64,000 nt of DNA from Alphaproteobacteria bacterium LSUCC0684 (GTDB taxonomy: Bacteria > Pseudomonadota > Alphaproteobacteria > Puniceispirillales > UBA1172), in the NCBI GenBank assembly GCA_041228335.1, contig CP166130.1, forward strand, positions 372,001-436,000, read 5' to 3'. Under the pieces are notes generated by a model, which was not told where the DNA came from, made no database searches, and saw only the letters and a list, made by a program, of their open reading frames with translations. The stretch's first letter is position 1, and every line of letters begins with the position of its first letter. The position numbers were made by a program, and so were the translations under genes. This document shows, piece after piece, positions 19,408-27,834 of this stretch.

Positions 19408-20214
19408 ATGACACATATTCTTCTCGCGGGATGCGGAAAAATGGGGACAGCTATGCTCACTGGCTGGCTCAAAAATATGGATGAAAGCATTAGGTTTTCC
19501 GTGATTGACCCGGCGTTTGATGGAACGCACCCTATGGCTGGTCAACCCAAGGTTACGTTCAGTAATAGCATGAATTCGGATATGACATCACCGGACATGA
19601 TTGTGCTTGCCATAAAACCGCAAATGATGGCCGAGGCATTGCCCCCGCTCATCAAGGTAAGCCGGAGAGATACTGTATGGCTTTCAATAGCCGCCGGAAT
19701 TTCCGTCCAGTGGCTCAAAGATGCAATAGCTGAAGATGCACCGATCATTCGGACCATGCCCAACACTCCCGCTGCTATTGGTCGCGGTATTACCGCTATG
19801 TTTACCGGAGAGGGTGTTCCTGTTGAAATGGCTGATCTGGCAAGGGCATTGCTTTCGGTCATCGGGCAGGTAGTAATCCTCGATGATGAAGATGATATGG
19901 ATGCGGTAACAGCCGTATCTGGTTCAGGGCCTGCATATGTATTTTACCTGAAGGAAGCGCTCGAAGGGGCGGCAATCAATGCCGGCCTTAAGCCTGAACT
20001 TGCAGCCGAGTTGGCAGAACAAACCATCGTTGGTGCCGCCGCATTGTTGGATCAGAGTGAAGAAAGCGCAAGTCAGCTTCGGGTTAATGTGACAAGTCCG
20101 GGAGGAACAACGCAGGCCGCTCTGGACGTGCTGATGGCTGAAGATGGTCTTCTCAGCTTGATGAAAAAAACCGTTCTGGCAGCAAGGAAACGTTCACGGG
20201 AACTTGGCAATTAG
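19408..20214 (+). CDS. proC: Pyrroline-5-carboxylate reductase
   Basis: A 268-residue P5C reductase, the last step of proline synthesis. The N-terminal Rossmann motif is AGCGKMGTAMLTGWL. Mid-protein VIRTMPNTPAAIGRGIT-type sequence (IIRTMPNTPAAIGRG) and the C-terminal signature VTSPGGTTQAALDVL are intact. It follows the ybjN-like gene by 20 bp and is probably co-transcribed with it and with the two genes downstream. Confidence 0.97.
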   Translation: MTHILLAGCGKMGTAMLTGWLKNMDESIRFSVIDPAFDGTHPMAGQPKVTFSNSMNSDMTSPDMIVLAIKPQMMAEALPPLIKVSRRDTVWLSIAAGISVQWLKDAIAEDAPIIRTMPNTPAAIGRGITAMFTGEGVPVEMADLARALLSVIGQVVILDDEDDMDAVTAVSGSGPAYVFYLKEALEGAAINAGLKPELAAELAEQTIVGAAALLDQSEESASQLRVNVTSPGGTTQAALDVLMAEDGLLSLMKKTVLAARKRSRELGN

Positions 20215-20251
20215 CCATGGAGTGCCTATCTCTCTTCTGAAAGGTATGGGC

Positions 20252-20890
20252 ATGACTGAGACTACGAAAAATATAGATGCGACCCGCCGGTTGGCGGGGG
20301 AAACTGGACTAGCGCTCCTCAACACGCATCCGTTTGAAACACTTACCCTCGATGAGGTTGCCACCGAAGCCCGGATTGATGCTGGATTACTACATCGCCT
20401 TTTCACTGATATGTCGGTGCTGGTTGATCAGGGAATTCGCGATATGGATGATAAAATAATCTTCGGTCTTGCTGAAGATTTTGCTGAAGACCCCGAAGCA
20501 AGTGTGCGGGAAAAGATCCTAGAAGGTCTGATCGTTCGCTTTGAAGCCTATGCGCCTTACAAGATGGCAATCAACCATCTCAACAAGGCATCCTGCAGGA
20601 ACCCGATCTTGGGTGGTATGCTGATCTTGCGCTTGAATCATGCCATGCATTCACTTCTGCGGCTCGCAGGTGGAGCTGGCGACGGCCTGACCGGCATGCT
20701 ACGTGTCAAAGGTCTTTCTGCTGTGGCGCTGACCTGCCAACGTGATTGGATGAAAGACGAGACATCAGACCTGGCGGCAACATCCCGTGCCCTTGACACA
20801 AGACTGAAGCAGGCAGAAAGCCTTGCTGTTTCTTTCCGACTTATCCCGGATGACCGCGAGAGAGGAGATCATGGATCTAGCCAGTTTTGA
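20252..20890 (+). CDS. TetR-like regulator
   Basis: A 212-residue protein with an N-terminal TetR-type helix-turn-helix (TLDEVATEARIDAGLLHRLF, about residues 33-52) and an all-helical C-terminal part resembling the TetR/COQ9-like fold. ATG 20252 is preferred to 20246 because GAAAGG at 20239-20244 is 7 bp away. The last 20 bp overlap the CsaA-like gene, so the end sequence (DDRERGDHGSSQF) may partly reflect the overlap. A role as a COQ9-type lipid-binding protein instead of a DNA-binding repressor is possible. Ligand unknown. Confidence 0.65.
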   Translation: MTETTKNIDATRRLAGETGLALLNTHPFETLTLDEVATEARIDAGLLHRLFTDMSVLVDQGIRDMDDKIIFGLAEDFAEDPEASVREKILEGLIVRFEAYAPYKMAINHLNKASCRNPILGGMLILRLNHAMHSLLRLAGGAGDGLTGMLRVKGLSAVALTCQRDWMKDETSDLAATSRALDTRLKQAESLAVSFRLIPDDRERGDHGSSQF

Positions 20891-21209
20891 AGATTTCATG
20901 AAGATCGATATACGTCTGGGCACGATCACGGCAGTGGATGATTTTCCAGAAGCCCGCAAGCCAGCGTGGAAACTTACGATAGATTTCGGAGCAGAGATTG
21001 GGACCAAAAAGTCATCGGCTCAGATCACTGATCATTACACCAAAGATGACCTCATCGGCCTTCAAGTCATGGCGGTGGTCAATTTTCCACCCAGGCAGAT
21101 TGGGCCGTTCATGTCCGAAGTGCTGACACTTGGTGTTTCGGATGAAAAAGGACGCGTTATCCTGCTCGGTGTGGAAAAGCCTGCGCCAAATGGCGCCAGG
21201 ATGCATTAG
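20871..21209 (+). CDS. CsaA-like tRNA-binding protein
   Basis: A 112-residue single tRNA-binding (OB-fold) domain protein of the CsaA type. Diagnostic stretches are DIRLGTITAVDDFPEARKPAWKL-like sequence (split here as DIRLGTI and FPEARKPAWK), VVNFPPRQIG and the final RVILLGVEKPAPNGARMH. CsaA is a tRNA-binding dimer with proposed chaperone activity. ATG 20871 follows GAGGAG. It converges on and overlaps the kinase gene by 4 bp. Confidence 0.85.
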   Translation: MDLASFEDFMKIDIRLGTITAVDDFPEARKPAWKLTIDFGAEIGTKKSSAQITDHYTKDDLIGLQVMAVVNFPPRQIGPFMSEVLTLGVSDEKGRVILLGVEKPAPNGARMH

Positions 21210-22513
21210 ATCGGCAACTGAAGTCGTGCTCGTAGTCCGCCCATAGGTGAGTCGCTGAGTAGCAACAGCCCTCCATGGGACAGAGCAGCGTCATTAGCGA
21301 TTGAAAGACCAAGCCCCGCACCTTTACTGCCACCTTTAGGGTCAAGTTGAGTAAAAGGACGGAGAACACCAATCCGGTGTTCTTTTGGAATTCCGGGGCC
21401 GTCGTCATCAACGAGTATCTGAATCTGCTCCTCATCGCGTTCGATGCTGACTTCCGTTCGGCTACCGTAACGGATGGCGTTGCCGATCAGGTTATCGATA
21501 GCACGGCGGATCAGCCTTGGACGGAGTTGAATAGCGGGCACACTTGTATCAGGCGTGGTCATCACAAGGACAGTATCGGGAAGATTGAAGCCAGCAATGC
21601 TGTCCTTGACAATTTCGGTCACGTCCCGACTTTCCATCTGCTCGGCTACGGCGCTATTGGCAAAATCAATATAGCCCGTGATCATGGCTTCCATGTCGGC
21701 AATATCTTTTTTCAGACCGGCCTTGTCTTCGCTTTCCGGGATGTACTGAAGTTGGAGTTTCATCCGAGTGAGTGGTGTTCTAAGGTCGTGGGAAACCTGG
21801 GCCAGCATCTCTGTGCGTTCAACAAGTTGGCGCTGAATACGCTGATGCATGGCCTGAAAGGCCCTCCCGGCAAGCCGAACTTCACGGGCACCTTCAAGCC
21901 GGTAGTCCGGCGCCGGGCGGCCGAGACCAACCTGGCGAGCTGCCTTGGCAAGTCGCCGGATCGGGCGCACTTGCCCACGAAGAAAAAGCAGGGCGATAGC
22001 AAAGAGCAAGACCGAAGTGCTGACTGTCCATAATATCACCAGCCAGGATGTGCTGCTGAAGATGCGTTTCCGACTGGATTTTATCTCAAGCACCCCATCG
22101 GGAAACTGGACATGAATGGACACCAGATCATCATTACGATGCAAATCAAGCACATAAGGATTGCCCAGTCTGCTTTCGAGAGACTGATGGAGCATATCGC
22201 TGGCATAAGTATAGGGAGCGTTTTCAATTCTCGGCAGGATCGCTTTCTCATGCCAGGCAAGATTAAAATAAAAATATTTGCTGGCAAAGGCTGCTGTTTC
22301 ATTAAAGCCGACCTTGCCCTGATCTACGGCAAAGCGGTCTACGATGACATGAATGTCTGATGCAAGATTACCGGCCATATAGCGGGTGACGGTATCCCAG
22401 TGTCGTTCATAGAAAATCAATACCGTAACAATCTGCACCAGGATCATCGGTGTCAGGATGATCAACAGCATCCGGCCAAACAGTGTTTTCGGCAGTATGG
22501 TATTGGCTTTCAT
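21206..22513 (-). CDS. EnvZ-like sensor histidine kinase
   Basis: A 435-residue kinase: TM1 about residues 12-35, a 115-residue periplasmic sensor, TM2 about 157-179, a HAMP linker, the dimerisation helix with phospho-acceptor His242 in SHDLRTPLTR, and a HATPase domain with the N box DNLIGNAIRYG and G boxes DDGPGIP and GAGLGLSIA. Its start shares one base with the stop of the response regulator (TGATG), so the pair is translationally coupled. The neighbours (PetR- and PetP-like) suggest control of respiratory or envelope genes. The stimulus is unknown. Confidence 0.93.
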   Translation of the reverse strand: MKANTILPKTLFGRMLLIILTPMILVQIVTVLIFYERHWDTVTRYMAGNLASDIHVIVDRFAVDQGKVGFNETAAFASKYFYFNLAWHEKAILPRIENAPYTYASDMLHQSLESRLGNPYVLDLHRNDDLVSIHVQFPDGVLEIKSSRKRIFSSTSWLVILWTVSTSVLLFAIALLFLRGQVRPIRRLAKAARQVGLGRPAPDYRLEGAREVRLAGRAFQAMHQRIQRQLVERTEMLAQVSHDLRTPLTRMKLQLQYIPESEDKAGLKKDIADMEAMITGYIDFANSAVAEQMESRDVTEIVKDSIAGFNLPDTVLVMTTPDTSVPAIQLRPRLIRRAIDNLIGNAIRYGSRTEVSIERDEEQIQILVDDDGPGIPKEHRIGVLRPFTQLDPKGGSKGAGLGLSIANDAALSHGGLLLLSDSPMGGLRARLQLPI

Positions 22514-23235
22514 CAGGATCCTTCCCCAAAGGATTTATCTGTCTCCAGCACCCATCCCTGTCCGCGTGCAGTAACAAGATAGATCGGCCTGCCTGGATTG
22601 GGTTCAAGTTTGCGACGCAATCTAGCAACGGCAACATCAATGCTCCGGCCTTCCATCGTGCCCCCAAGCATAGCTGAAAGTCCCTCCCGAGATAAGACCT
22701 TGCCGGCGTTTTCCCCAAAGCAAGAAAGCAGTGCTTTTTCAGATGAGGTCAGATGTCGGCGTTGTCCTCCTGTCATTAGAAGCTGGCGGCCAAGATCAAA
22801 ATGATGCGGGCCAAAATGGACGATCCTGCTTTCTCCGGATGTGGGAGTATCTGGCGTGGCCTGTCGCCCCAGAATATTTCTTAGCCGCAGGGCAAGCTCA
22901 AGCGGCTCAAACGGTTTGGTCATGTAGTCAGCGGCGCCGCTTTCAAGACCGTGCAGACGTTGACCTGGCTCTCCCATCGCGGTAAGCATCAGGCAGGGTG
23001 AGGACATGCCCGAAGATTTAAGGTCCCGGACCAGATCAAGGCCGCTTTCCCCGGGCATCATGACATCAACAACCAGCATATCGAAATGCATGCCTTCAAG
23101 CCGTATGCGGGCTTCTTCTGCAGAAGCTGCGGTGGTTACAAGAAAGCCCTGTTCTCGTAAAAAACGTCTTAAAAGTTCACGCAGGCGATTGTCATCGTCA
23201 ATCACCAGAATGTGAGGGTTTTCTATCGAGGTCAT
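22513..23235 (-). CDS. OmpR-family response regulator (PetR-like)
   Basis: A 240-residue two-domain regulator. The receiver has phospho-acceptor Asp57 in VVDVMMPG and acidic pocket IDDD. The C-terminal winged helix has GRSIDVAVARLRRKLEP and the final hairpin VTARGQGWVLE. ATG 23235 is used because GGAAAG lies 7 bp upstream; the longer reading would overlap the MarR gene. The order MarR, OmpR-type regulator, kinase resembles Rhodobacter petP-petR, known to matter for cytochrome bc1 and respiration. Assignment as PetR is by context and family, not proven. Confidence 0.88.
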   Translation of the reverse strand: MTSIENPHILVIDDDNRLRELLRRFLREQGFLVTTAASAEEARIRLEGMHFDMLVVDVMMPGESGLDLVRDLKSSGMSSPCLMLTAMGEPGQRLHGLESGAADYMTKPFEPLELALRLRNILGRQATPDTPTSGESRIVHFGPHHFDLGRQLLMTGGQRRHLTSSEKALLSCFGENAGKVLSREGLSAMLGGTMEGRSIDVAVARLRRKLEPNPGRPIYLVTARGQGWVLETDKSFGEGS

Positions 23236-23239
23236 GAGA

Positions 23240-23749
23240 TTACTTTCCAGGTGGGAAACTACCCACACGTTCAGGCCGGATTAATGGTTTGGTCTCCTCA
23301 TCCAACATTTCCCGCATGACATCCAAAAACCTTTCCACCGCGTTAAAACCAGCCGTCTTGTAGGCGCGGGTAAACCGCCTCTTCTGAACATCTGTAAGTT
23401 CCTTTTCCAGCTCATAACCTTTGTCTGTTAATGACAGCAGGCGCTGGCGTTTGTCGCTAACCCCCTGTTCCAGCATGACATACCCATCATCGACTAGGCG
23501 GTTGAGCACGCGGGCAAGCGATTGCTTGGTGATATTGAGAATCGACAAGAGCTCGCTGACCGTGATCTCGGGGCTGCGACCAACAAAATAGATCACCCGA
23601 TGATGAGCTCGGCCGAGTCCTCGTTTTTCGAGGATAGCATCGGCTTCGGCGGTGAAATCACGATAGGCGAAAAACAAAAGCTCAATGCTGTAGCGCAATT
23701 CATCTTCGCGGAGGAAAAGAGGATTATGATGCGTTTTTATGTCAGTCAT
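23240..23749 (-). CDS. MarR-family regulator (PetP-like)
   Basis: A 169-residue winged-helix MarR protein. The recognition region is ISELL-type sequence in TVSELLSILNITKQSLARVLNRL (two parts: TVSELLSILN and TKQSLARVLNRL), and the wing contains DKRQRLLSLTDKGYELE. It lies 4 bp before the OmpR-type gene on the same strand, so the regulators form one unit with the kinase. It is divergent from ilvE across 93 bp. There is no Cys, so redox sensing by thiols is excluded. Confidence 0.87.
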   Translation of the reverse strand: MTDIKTHHNPLFLREDELRYSIELLFFAYRDFTAEADAILEKRGLGRAHHRVIYFVGRSPEITVSELLSILNITKQSLARVLNRLVDDGYVMLEQGVSDKRQRLLSLTDKGYELEKELTDVQKRRFTRAYKTAGFNAVERFLDVMREMLDEETKPLIRPERVGSFPPGK

Positions 23750-23842
23750 GTTGACTTATCTTCGCGCTTTATGTTCAATTTGACAAGAATATAACGCAAG
23801 GGATACCCGCATGGTGTTCCTGACTTCCGAAAGGCTGCAACC

Positions 23843-24724
23843 ATGGCAATACTACCTTTTGATGACCGTGATGGCTTGATCTGGTTCAATGGCGAGATGG
23901 TCCAATGGCGTGATGCAAAAACGCATGCACTTAACCACGGGCTACATTATGCAAGCTCGGTATTTGAAGGGGAGCGTGCCTATAACGGAGCGATCTTCGA
24001 AAGTGAGTGGCATACTCGCCGGTTCAGGGAATCTGCACGCATTCTTGATTTTGCCATTCCATTTACCGATGAGGAAATCATTGTAGCTAAAAAGGCGGTG
24101 ATGGAGGCGAACAATATCGTTGATGGATATATTCGTCCTGTTGCATGGCGAGGTAGCGAGATGATGGCGGTTTCCGCCCAGCAATCCAAAACACATGTGC
24201 TGATCGCAGCCTGGGAATGGCCCAGCTATTTTGATCCCGAAACCAAGATGAAAGGTATCACGCTAGGAATCGCTGACTGGAAACGCCCAAGCCCGGAAAC
24301 GGCTCCGGTTCATGCCAAGGCAGCAGGCCTTTACATGATCTGTACTCTTTCCAAGCACGGAGCAGAAAAAAAGGGATTCCATGATGCGCTGATGCTGGAC
24401 TATCGCGGATATGTGGCTGAGGCGACAGGCGCCAACGTCTTTTTCCTGATGGAGGATGGCAAGATACATACACCCGAAGCCGACTGTTTCCTCAATGGAA
24501 TTACCCGCCAGACTGTCATCAAACTTGCTAAGAATATGGGGTATGATGTCATTGAACGTCATATAAAGCCAGAAGAGCTTAGTCAGGTAGCGGAATGTTT
24601 CCTTACCGGGACAGCAGCTGAAGTCACACCTGTTTCCCGTATTGGTGAATATAACTTCAACCCAGGTGCATTCAGCCGAAATATCATGGACGCGTATGCT
24701 GCGCTGGTTCGGGGGGAAAGTTGA
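23843..24724 (+). CDS. ilvE: Branched-chain amino acid aminotransferase
   Basis: A 293-residue fold-type IV PLP aminotransferase. It opens with the typical DRDGLIWFNGEMV, then HALNHGLHYASSVFEGERAY. The PLP Lys lies in HAKAAGLYM, and the signature EATGANVFFLMEDGKIHTP and the end TGTAAEVTPV fit IlvE rather than D-amino-acid transaminase or aminodeoxychorismate lyase. It interconverts Val, Leu and Ile with their 2-oxo acids. The single gene has a divergent MarR regulator upstream, which could influence it. Confidence 0.95.
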   Translation: MAILPFDDRDGLIWFNGEMVQWRDAKTHALNHGLHYASSVFEGERAYNGAIFESEWHTRRFRESARILDFAIPFTDEEIIVAKKAVMEANNIVDGYIRPVAWRGSEMMAVSAQQSKTHVLIAAWEWPSYFDPETKMKGITLGIADWKRPSPETAPVHAKAAGLYMICTLSKHGAEKKGFHDALMLDYRGYVAEATGANVFFLMEDGKIHTPEADCFLNGITRQTVIKLAKNMGYDVIERHIKPEELSQVAECFLTGTAAEVTPVSRIGEYNFNPGAFSRNIMDAYAALVRGES

Positions 24725-24749
24725 TTTCGGGGAAGGGTGTGAGGTCTTT

Positions 24750-25208
24750 CTAGCTTTTCCAGCGATCTCGTGCGGCTGTGTCGCTTTCTCTTGCATCCAC
24801 CCAGGTGGTGCGACCATCACTCTCCTCCGCCTTCCAGAAGGGTGCATCCGTTTTCAGGAAATCCATCATGAAGCGGGCTGCCTCAAAGGCGGCATCCCGG
24901 TGTGGAGACGCGCAACCGACAAAGACGATTTGTTCACCTGCCAAGAGACGTCCAACCCGATGGATGATCACCGCACCGCTAAGTGGCCATCGTGATATGG
25001 CTTCATCATGGATGCGCGAAAGTTCACTTTCGGTCATGCCAGGATAATGTTCGAGAGTCATGGCAGTAATTTCTCTACCTTTTGCCATGTCTCGAACAAG
25101 GCCGGTGAAGGTAACTATGGCGCCGGGAAATCCACCCGGTCCATGTTGACCAAGAATGCGGGTTTCGACGGCGATGTCAAAATCTTCATGCTGGATACGC
25201 ACCGGCAT
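24750..25208 (-). CDS. moaE: Molybdopterin synthase catalytic subunit
   Basis: A 152-residue MoaE. Its core GAIVTFTGLVRD, the LEHYPGMTE segment, the HRVGRLLAGEQIVFVGCASPHRDAAFEA region and the Lys in DAPFWKAEE match the family. With MoaD it inserts two sulfurs into precursor Z. It is 4 bp downstream of moaD, and both follow moeA and mobB in a cofactor operon. Confidence 0.95.
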   Translation of the reverse strand: MPVRIQHEDFDIAVETRILGQHGPGGFPGAIVTFTGLVRDMAKGREITAMTLEHYPGMTESELSRIHDEAISRWPLSGAVIIHRVGRLLAGEQIVFVGCASPHRDAAFEAARFMMDFLKTDAPFWKAEESDGRTTWVDARESDTAARDRWKS

Positions 25209-25212
25209 GTTT

Positions 25213-25464
25213 CTAGCCTCCAGTTACCGGGGGAAAGAAAGCAATTTCATCTCCGTCAGCAACAGCAGCATCAAGATCGCAATATTCCTGATTGATGGCA
25301 ACGCGGACAACATCCATATTGCCAAGTGCTGCAGCATGACCCGGGCTCTGCTCACGCAGGTGAGCAATCAGCTCAGCTACGGTTTTGACCCGATCTGGCA
25401 GAGTGCGCTCCTCATGAGCGGTGCCTATGTGTTCACGCATCCACGCAAAATACATCAGTTTCAT
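25213..25464 (-). CDS. moaD: Molybdopterin synthase sulfur carrier subunit
   Basis: An 83-residue ubiquitin-like protein ending in the required Gly-Gly (PPVTGG), which is thiocarboxylated by a MoeB-type activating enzyme. The beta-grasp pattern MKLMYFAWMREHIG and the end DEIAFFPPVTGG are typical. The start overlaps the moeA stop by 4 bp, so expression is coupled. No moeB is in the window. Confidence 0.95.
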   Translation of the reverse strand: MKLMYFAWMREHIGTAHEERTLPDRVKTVAELIAHLREQSPGHAAALGNMDVVRVAINQEYCDLDAAVADGDEIAFFPPVTGG

Positions 25465-26705
25465 AACGCAGGTTCTCTCAGCGGAATAAAGGGCAGAGGA
25501 TCTCCTTCCTTAACATCGCCAATATCGGCTGGAATTTCAACCAGGCCGTCAGCGCCGGTCAATGAGGAAAGCACGCCCGCACCGGCACGTCCATGAAGCG
25601 TAACAGCCAGAATTCCATCTTCTCGAGGTGCAAGCCGTGCGCGCAGGTATTCAGCGCGACCAGGTTTATGTTTATGTGAAAAGGCTGCTGGAACAGTGAT
25701 TTTCATCACCGGTTTTATTGTCCCACCTTCAAGTCGTGTCAGCACCGGGGCAACAAGAAGCCTGTAACAAACGAAGGCGGCAACTGGATTGCCAGGCAAG
25801 CAGAATACCAGCTTGTTACCAATACGTCCGACTGCCATCGGCCGCCCTGGCTTCATAGCCAGGCGCCAGAAATCAATCAGTCCGCCATTATCTATAATCG
25901 CCTGTCTTGCATGATCTTCCTCACCTGCCGAACTGCCGCCTGAAGTGACGAGCACATCGGCATTGGCAAGGAGGTCAGCAAAGGCTCTGGTCAGAATTGT
26001 ACGATCATCCGGAATAATCCCGCCATCAAGGACACTGAACTGATCTGTTGTCATCAGCGCTTTCAGCATTGGTCTGTTTGAATCGTGGATCATACCTTTC
26101 TCAAAACCTTGCTTGCTCCCTGTTTCCTGGACTTCATCTCCCATGGAAAGGACAGCAATCTTGAGTGGTGAAGATACCTCAAGCCGGTCTACACCGACCG
26201 CTGCGGCAAGCCCGATTTCTGAAGGTCCAAGTCGGCTTCCTGCCCTTAGTACGGTATCGCCAGCGCGCACATTCTCCCCCATTGGACGGAAATTTGCCCC
26301 TTTCCTGATCCCGTGAGGGAGGGTTATCCTCCCGTCTTCTTCGGTGGTGCAATATTCTTCCATTGCCACTGTATCCGGTCCGGCAGGCATAGGGGCGCCC
26401 GTGAAGATGCGGTACGCCGACCCTCGGTGAGCCGTGCCCTGATAGGGGTGGCCGGCTTTGATGGATCCGAGCACAGGCAAGGGAAGGTTTTTATCAGCAA
26501 TGTCATCGGCATAAAAGGCATAGCCATCAACGGCAGCTGTATCTTGCTGCGGAACATTGATAGGTGCGATGACATCTTCTCTCAAAATACGGCCAAGGCA
26601 TTTTTCAAGCGGACGGATTTCGGTTTCAGTTACTGTCTTAACCTGATCAAGAATGATGTCCAGGGCGTCGTTCAGCGGCTTGTCGTGGCGGCGGCTATCA
26701 TCCAT
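25461..26705 (-). CDS. moeA: Molybdopterin molybdenumtransferase
   Basis: A 414-residue MoeA that inserts molybdate into adenylated molybdopterin. The N-terminal block has NVPQQDTAAVDGYAF, the MoCF-biosynthesis domain has VTSGGSSAGEEDH and AMKPGRPMAVGRIGNKLVFCLPGNPVAAFVC, and a C-terminal beta domain follows. Its start shares one base with the mobB stop (TGATG). It is the largest gene of the cofactor operon. Confidence 0.96.
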   Translation of the reverse strand: MDDSRRHDKPLNDALDIILDQVKTVTETEIRPLEKCLGRILREDVIAPINVPQQDTAAVDGYAFYADDIADKNLPLPVLGSIKAGHPYQGTAHRGSAYRIFTGAPMPAGPDTVAMEEYCTTEEDGRITLPHGIRKGANFRPMGENVRAGDTVLRAGSRLGPSEIGLAAAVGVDRLEVSSPLKIAVLSMGDEVQETGSKQGFEKGMIHDSNRPMLKALMTTDQFSVLDGGIIPDDRTILTRAFADLLANADVLVTSGGSSAGEEDHARQAIIDNGGLIDFWRLAMKPGRPMAVGRIGNKLVFCLPGNPVAAFVCYRLLVAPVLTRLEGGTIKPVMKITVPAAFSHKHKPGRAEYLRARLAPREDGILAVTLHGRAGAGVLSSLTGADGLVEIPADIGDVKEGDPLPFIPLREPAL

Positions 26706-27226
26706 CAGTCAAAGCCTTTGATGAGTGTGTCGGCTATGGTGGCTGCGTCATTAAGATCGAGCACCGGAAGGGGACAGTCTGGAAGGGGTGTGTCGGCGGC
26801 GACGGCAAAAATACCCGGCCTTTCGGGGTAAAGAAAAGCATTGCCTGTCTCAGCCCGCCAGACTTCGATTTTAGGGAAATCGGTATCCTTGAAACCTTCA
26901 ACAAGAACGATGTCGGTGGGCATAAGTTCACCCAGCAGGGTATTGAGGTCGGCTTCATCCCTGTCAGGTGTTTCGATGAAATGTACCCGGCGCAGGGAGG
27001 AGGAGATAAGCATCTGTGTTGCCCCAGCTTTGCGGTGACGCCAGCTGTCCTTGCCTGGTGTGTCGGGGTCGAAGGCATGATGCGCATGCTTGATACTTGC
27101 AACGCTATACCCACGCTGGGTCAGGATACGGATCAATTTTTCTGCAAGAGTTGTCTTTCCGGAGCCTGAAAATCCGGCAAGGCCGAACACCATGCTATGT
27201 CTGGACGCATTAGGCAGAGGCGTCAT
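26705..27226 (-). CDS. mobB: Molybdopterin-guanine dinucleotide biosynthesis protein B
   Basis: A 173-residue P-loop protein with GFSGSGKTTLAEKLI near residue 17 and the MobB signature SIKHAHHAFDPDTPGKDSWRHRKAGA (visible as SIKHAHH and DTPGKDSWRH), then VLVEGFKD. It is a GTP-binding adaptor for MGD formation. ATG 27226 is kept because GGAAGG lies 9 bp upstream, giving a 17-bp overlap with pgsA. No mobA is in the window. The MGD branch would serve DMSO-reductase-type enzymes encoded elsewhere. Confidence 0.93.
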   Translation of the reverse strand: MTPLPNASRHSMVFGLAGFSGSGKTTLAEKLIRILTQRGYSVASIKHAHHAFDPDTPGKDSWRHRKAGATQMLISSSLRRVHFIETPDRDEADLNTLLGELMPTDIVLVEGFKDTDFPKIEVWRAETGNAFLYPERPGIFAVAADTPLPDCPLPVLDLNDAATIADTLIKGFD

Positions 27227-27767
27227 GGCTGATTGCCTTCCTGAAATAATCCCACCCCGTCATCATTGTCAGGATAGATGCAGTCCACATCAGTCCGACT
27301 GTAATATTGGCAATATACCATTCTGTGGGTGTCAGAGGTGAGCCGATGGCAAAACCTATTGCAATGAGCTGCAGGGTTGTTTTGATTTTTGCCAGGGGAG
27401 TGACGTGGATCACCACCTGTTTTCCGGCCATGAACTCCCGCAGGCCAGAGATGAAAACTTCACGAAAAAGTATCAACAACGCTGGCAGAAACATCAACCA
27501 TCCCCAGTTGTCGCTCACCGCTAGAGCCAGGAGGCAACCGGCAACGAGTAGTTTATCGGCAATGGGATCAAGCATGCGACCAAGATTGGAGACCGCATCA
27601 AACTGTCTAGCCAGCATGCCATCAAGCCAGTCTGTTATTGCTGCAATGGTGAAAAGAACAAGGCCGAAAAATCGCAGATCTTCATCTCCGGCCGCAATGA
27701 GCAGTGGAATGCTTGCGCTGGAGGTGATCCGGAAGATGGTGATTGTGTTGGGCAGTTTCCTGATCAT
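27210..27767 (-). CDS. pgsA: CDP-diacylglycerol-glycerol-3-phosphate 3-phosphatidyltransferase
   Basis: A 185-residue integral membrane enzyme making phosphatidylglycerophosphate. The CDP-alcohol phosphotransferase motif DG-x2-AR-x8-G-x3-D-x3-D is present as DWLDGMLARQFDAVSNLGRMLDPIADK. About five transmembrane helices are visible. It starts 67 bp after uvrC and leads the molybdopterin genes, which overlap it. The uvrC-pgsA-moa order is frequent in alphaproteobacteria. Confidence 0.95.
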   Translation of the reverse strand: MIRKLPNTITIFRITSSASIPLLIAAGDEDLRFFGLVLFTIAAITDWLDGMLARQFDAVSNLGRMLDPIADKLLVAGCLLALAVSDNWGWLMFLPALLILFREVFISGLREFMAGKQVVIHVTPLAKIKTTLQLIAIGFAIGSPLTPTEWYIANITVGLMWTASILTMMTGWDYFRKAISHDASA

Positions 27768-27834
27768 GTCCGTTTCCTAAAAATCTACGCACACTCTAGC
27801 GACTGGCGAGAGTTGTGACCAGTCTTATCAGGCA

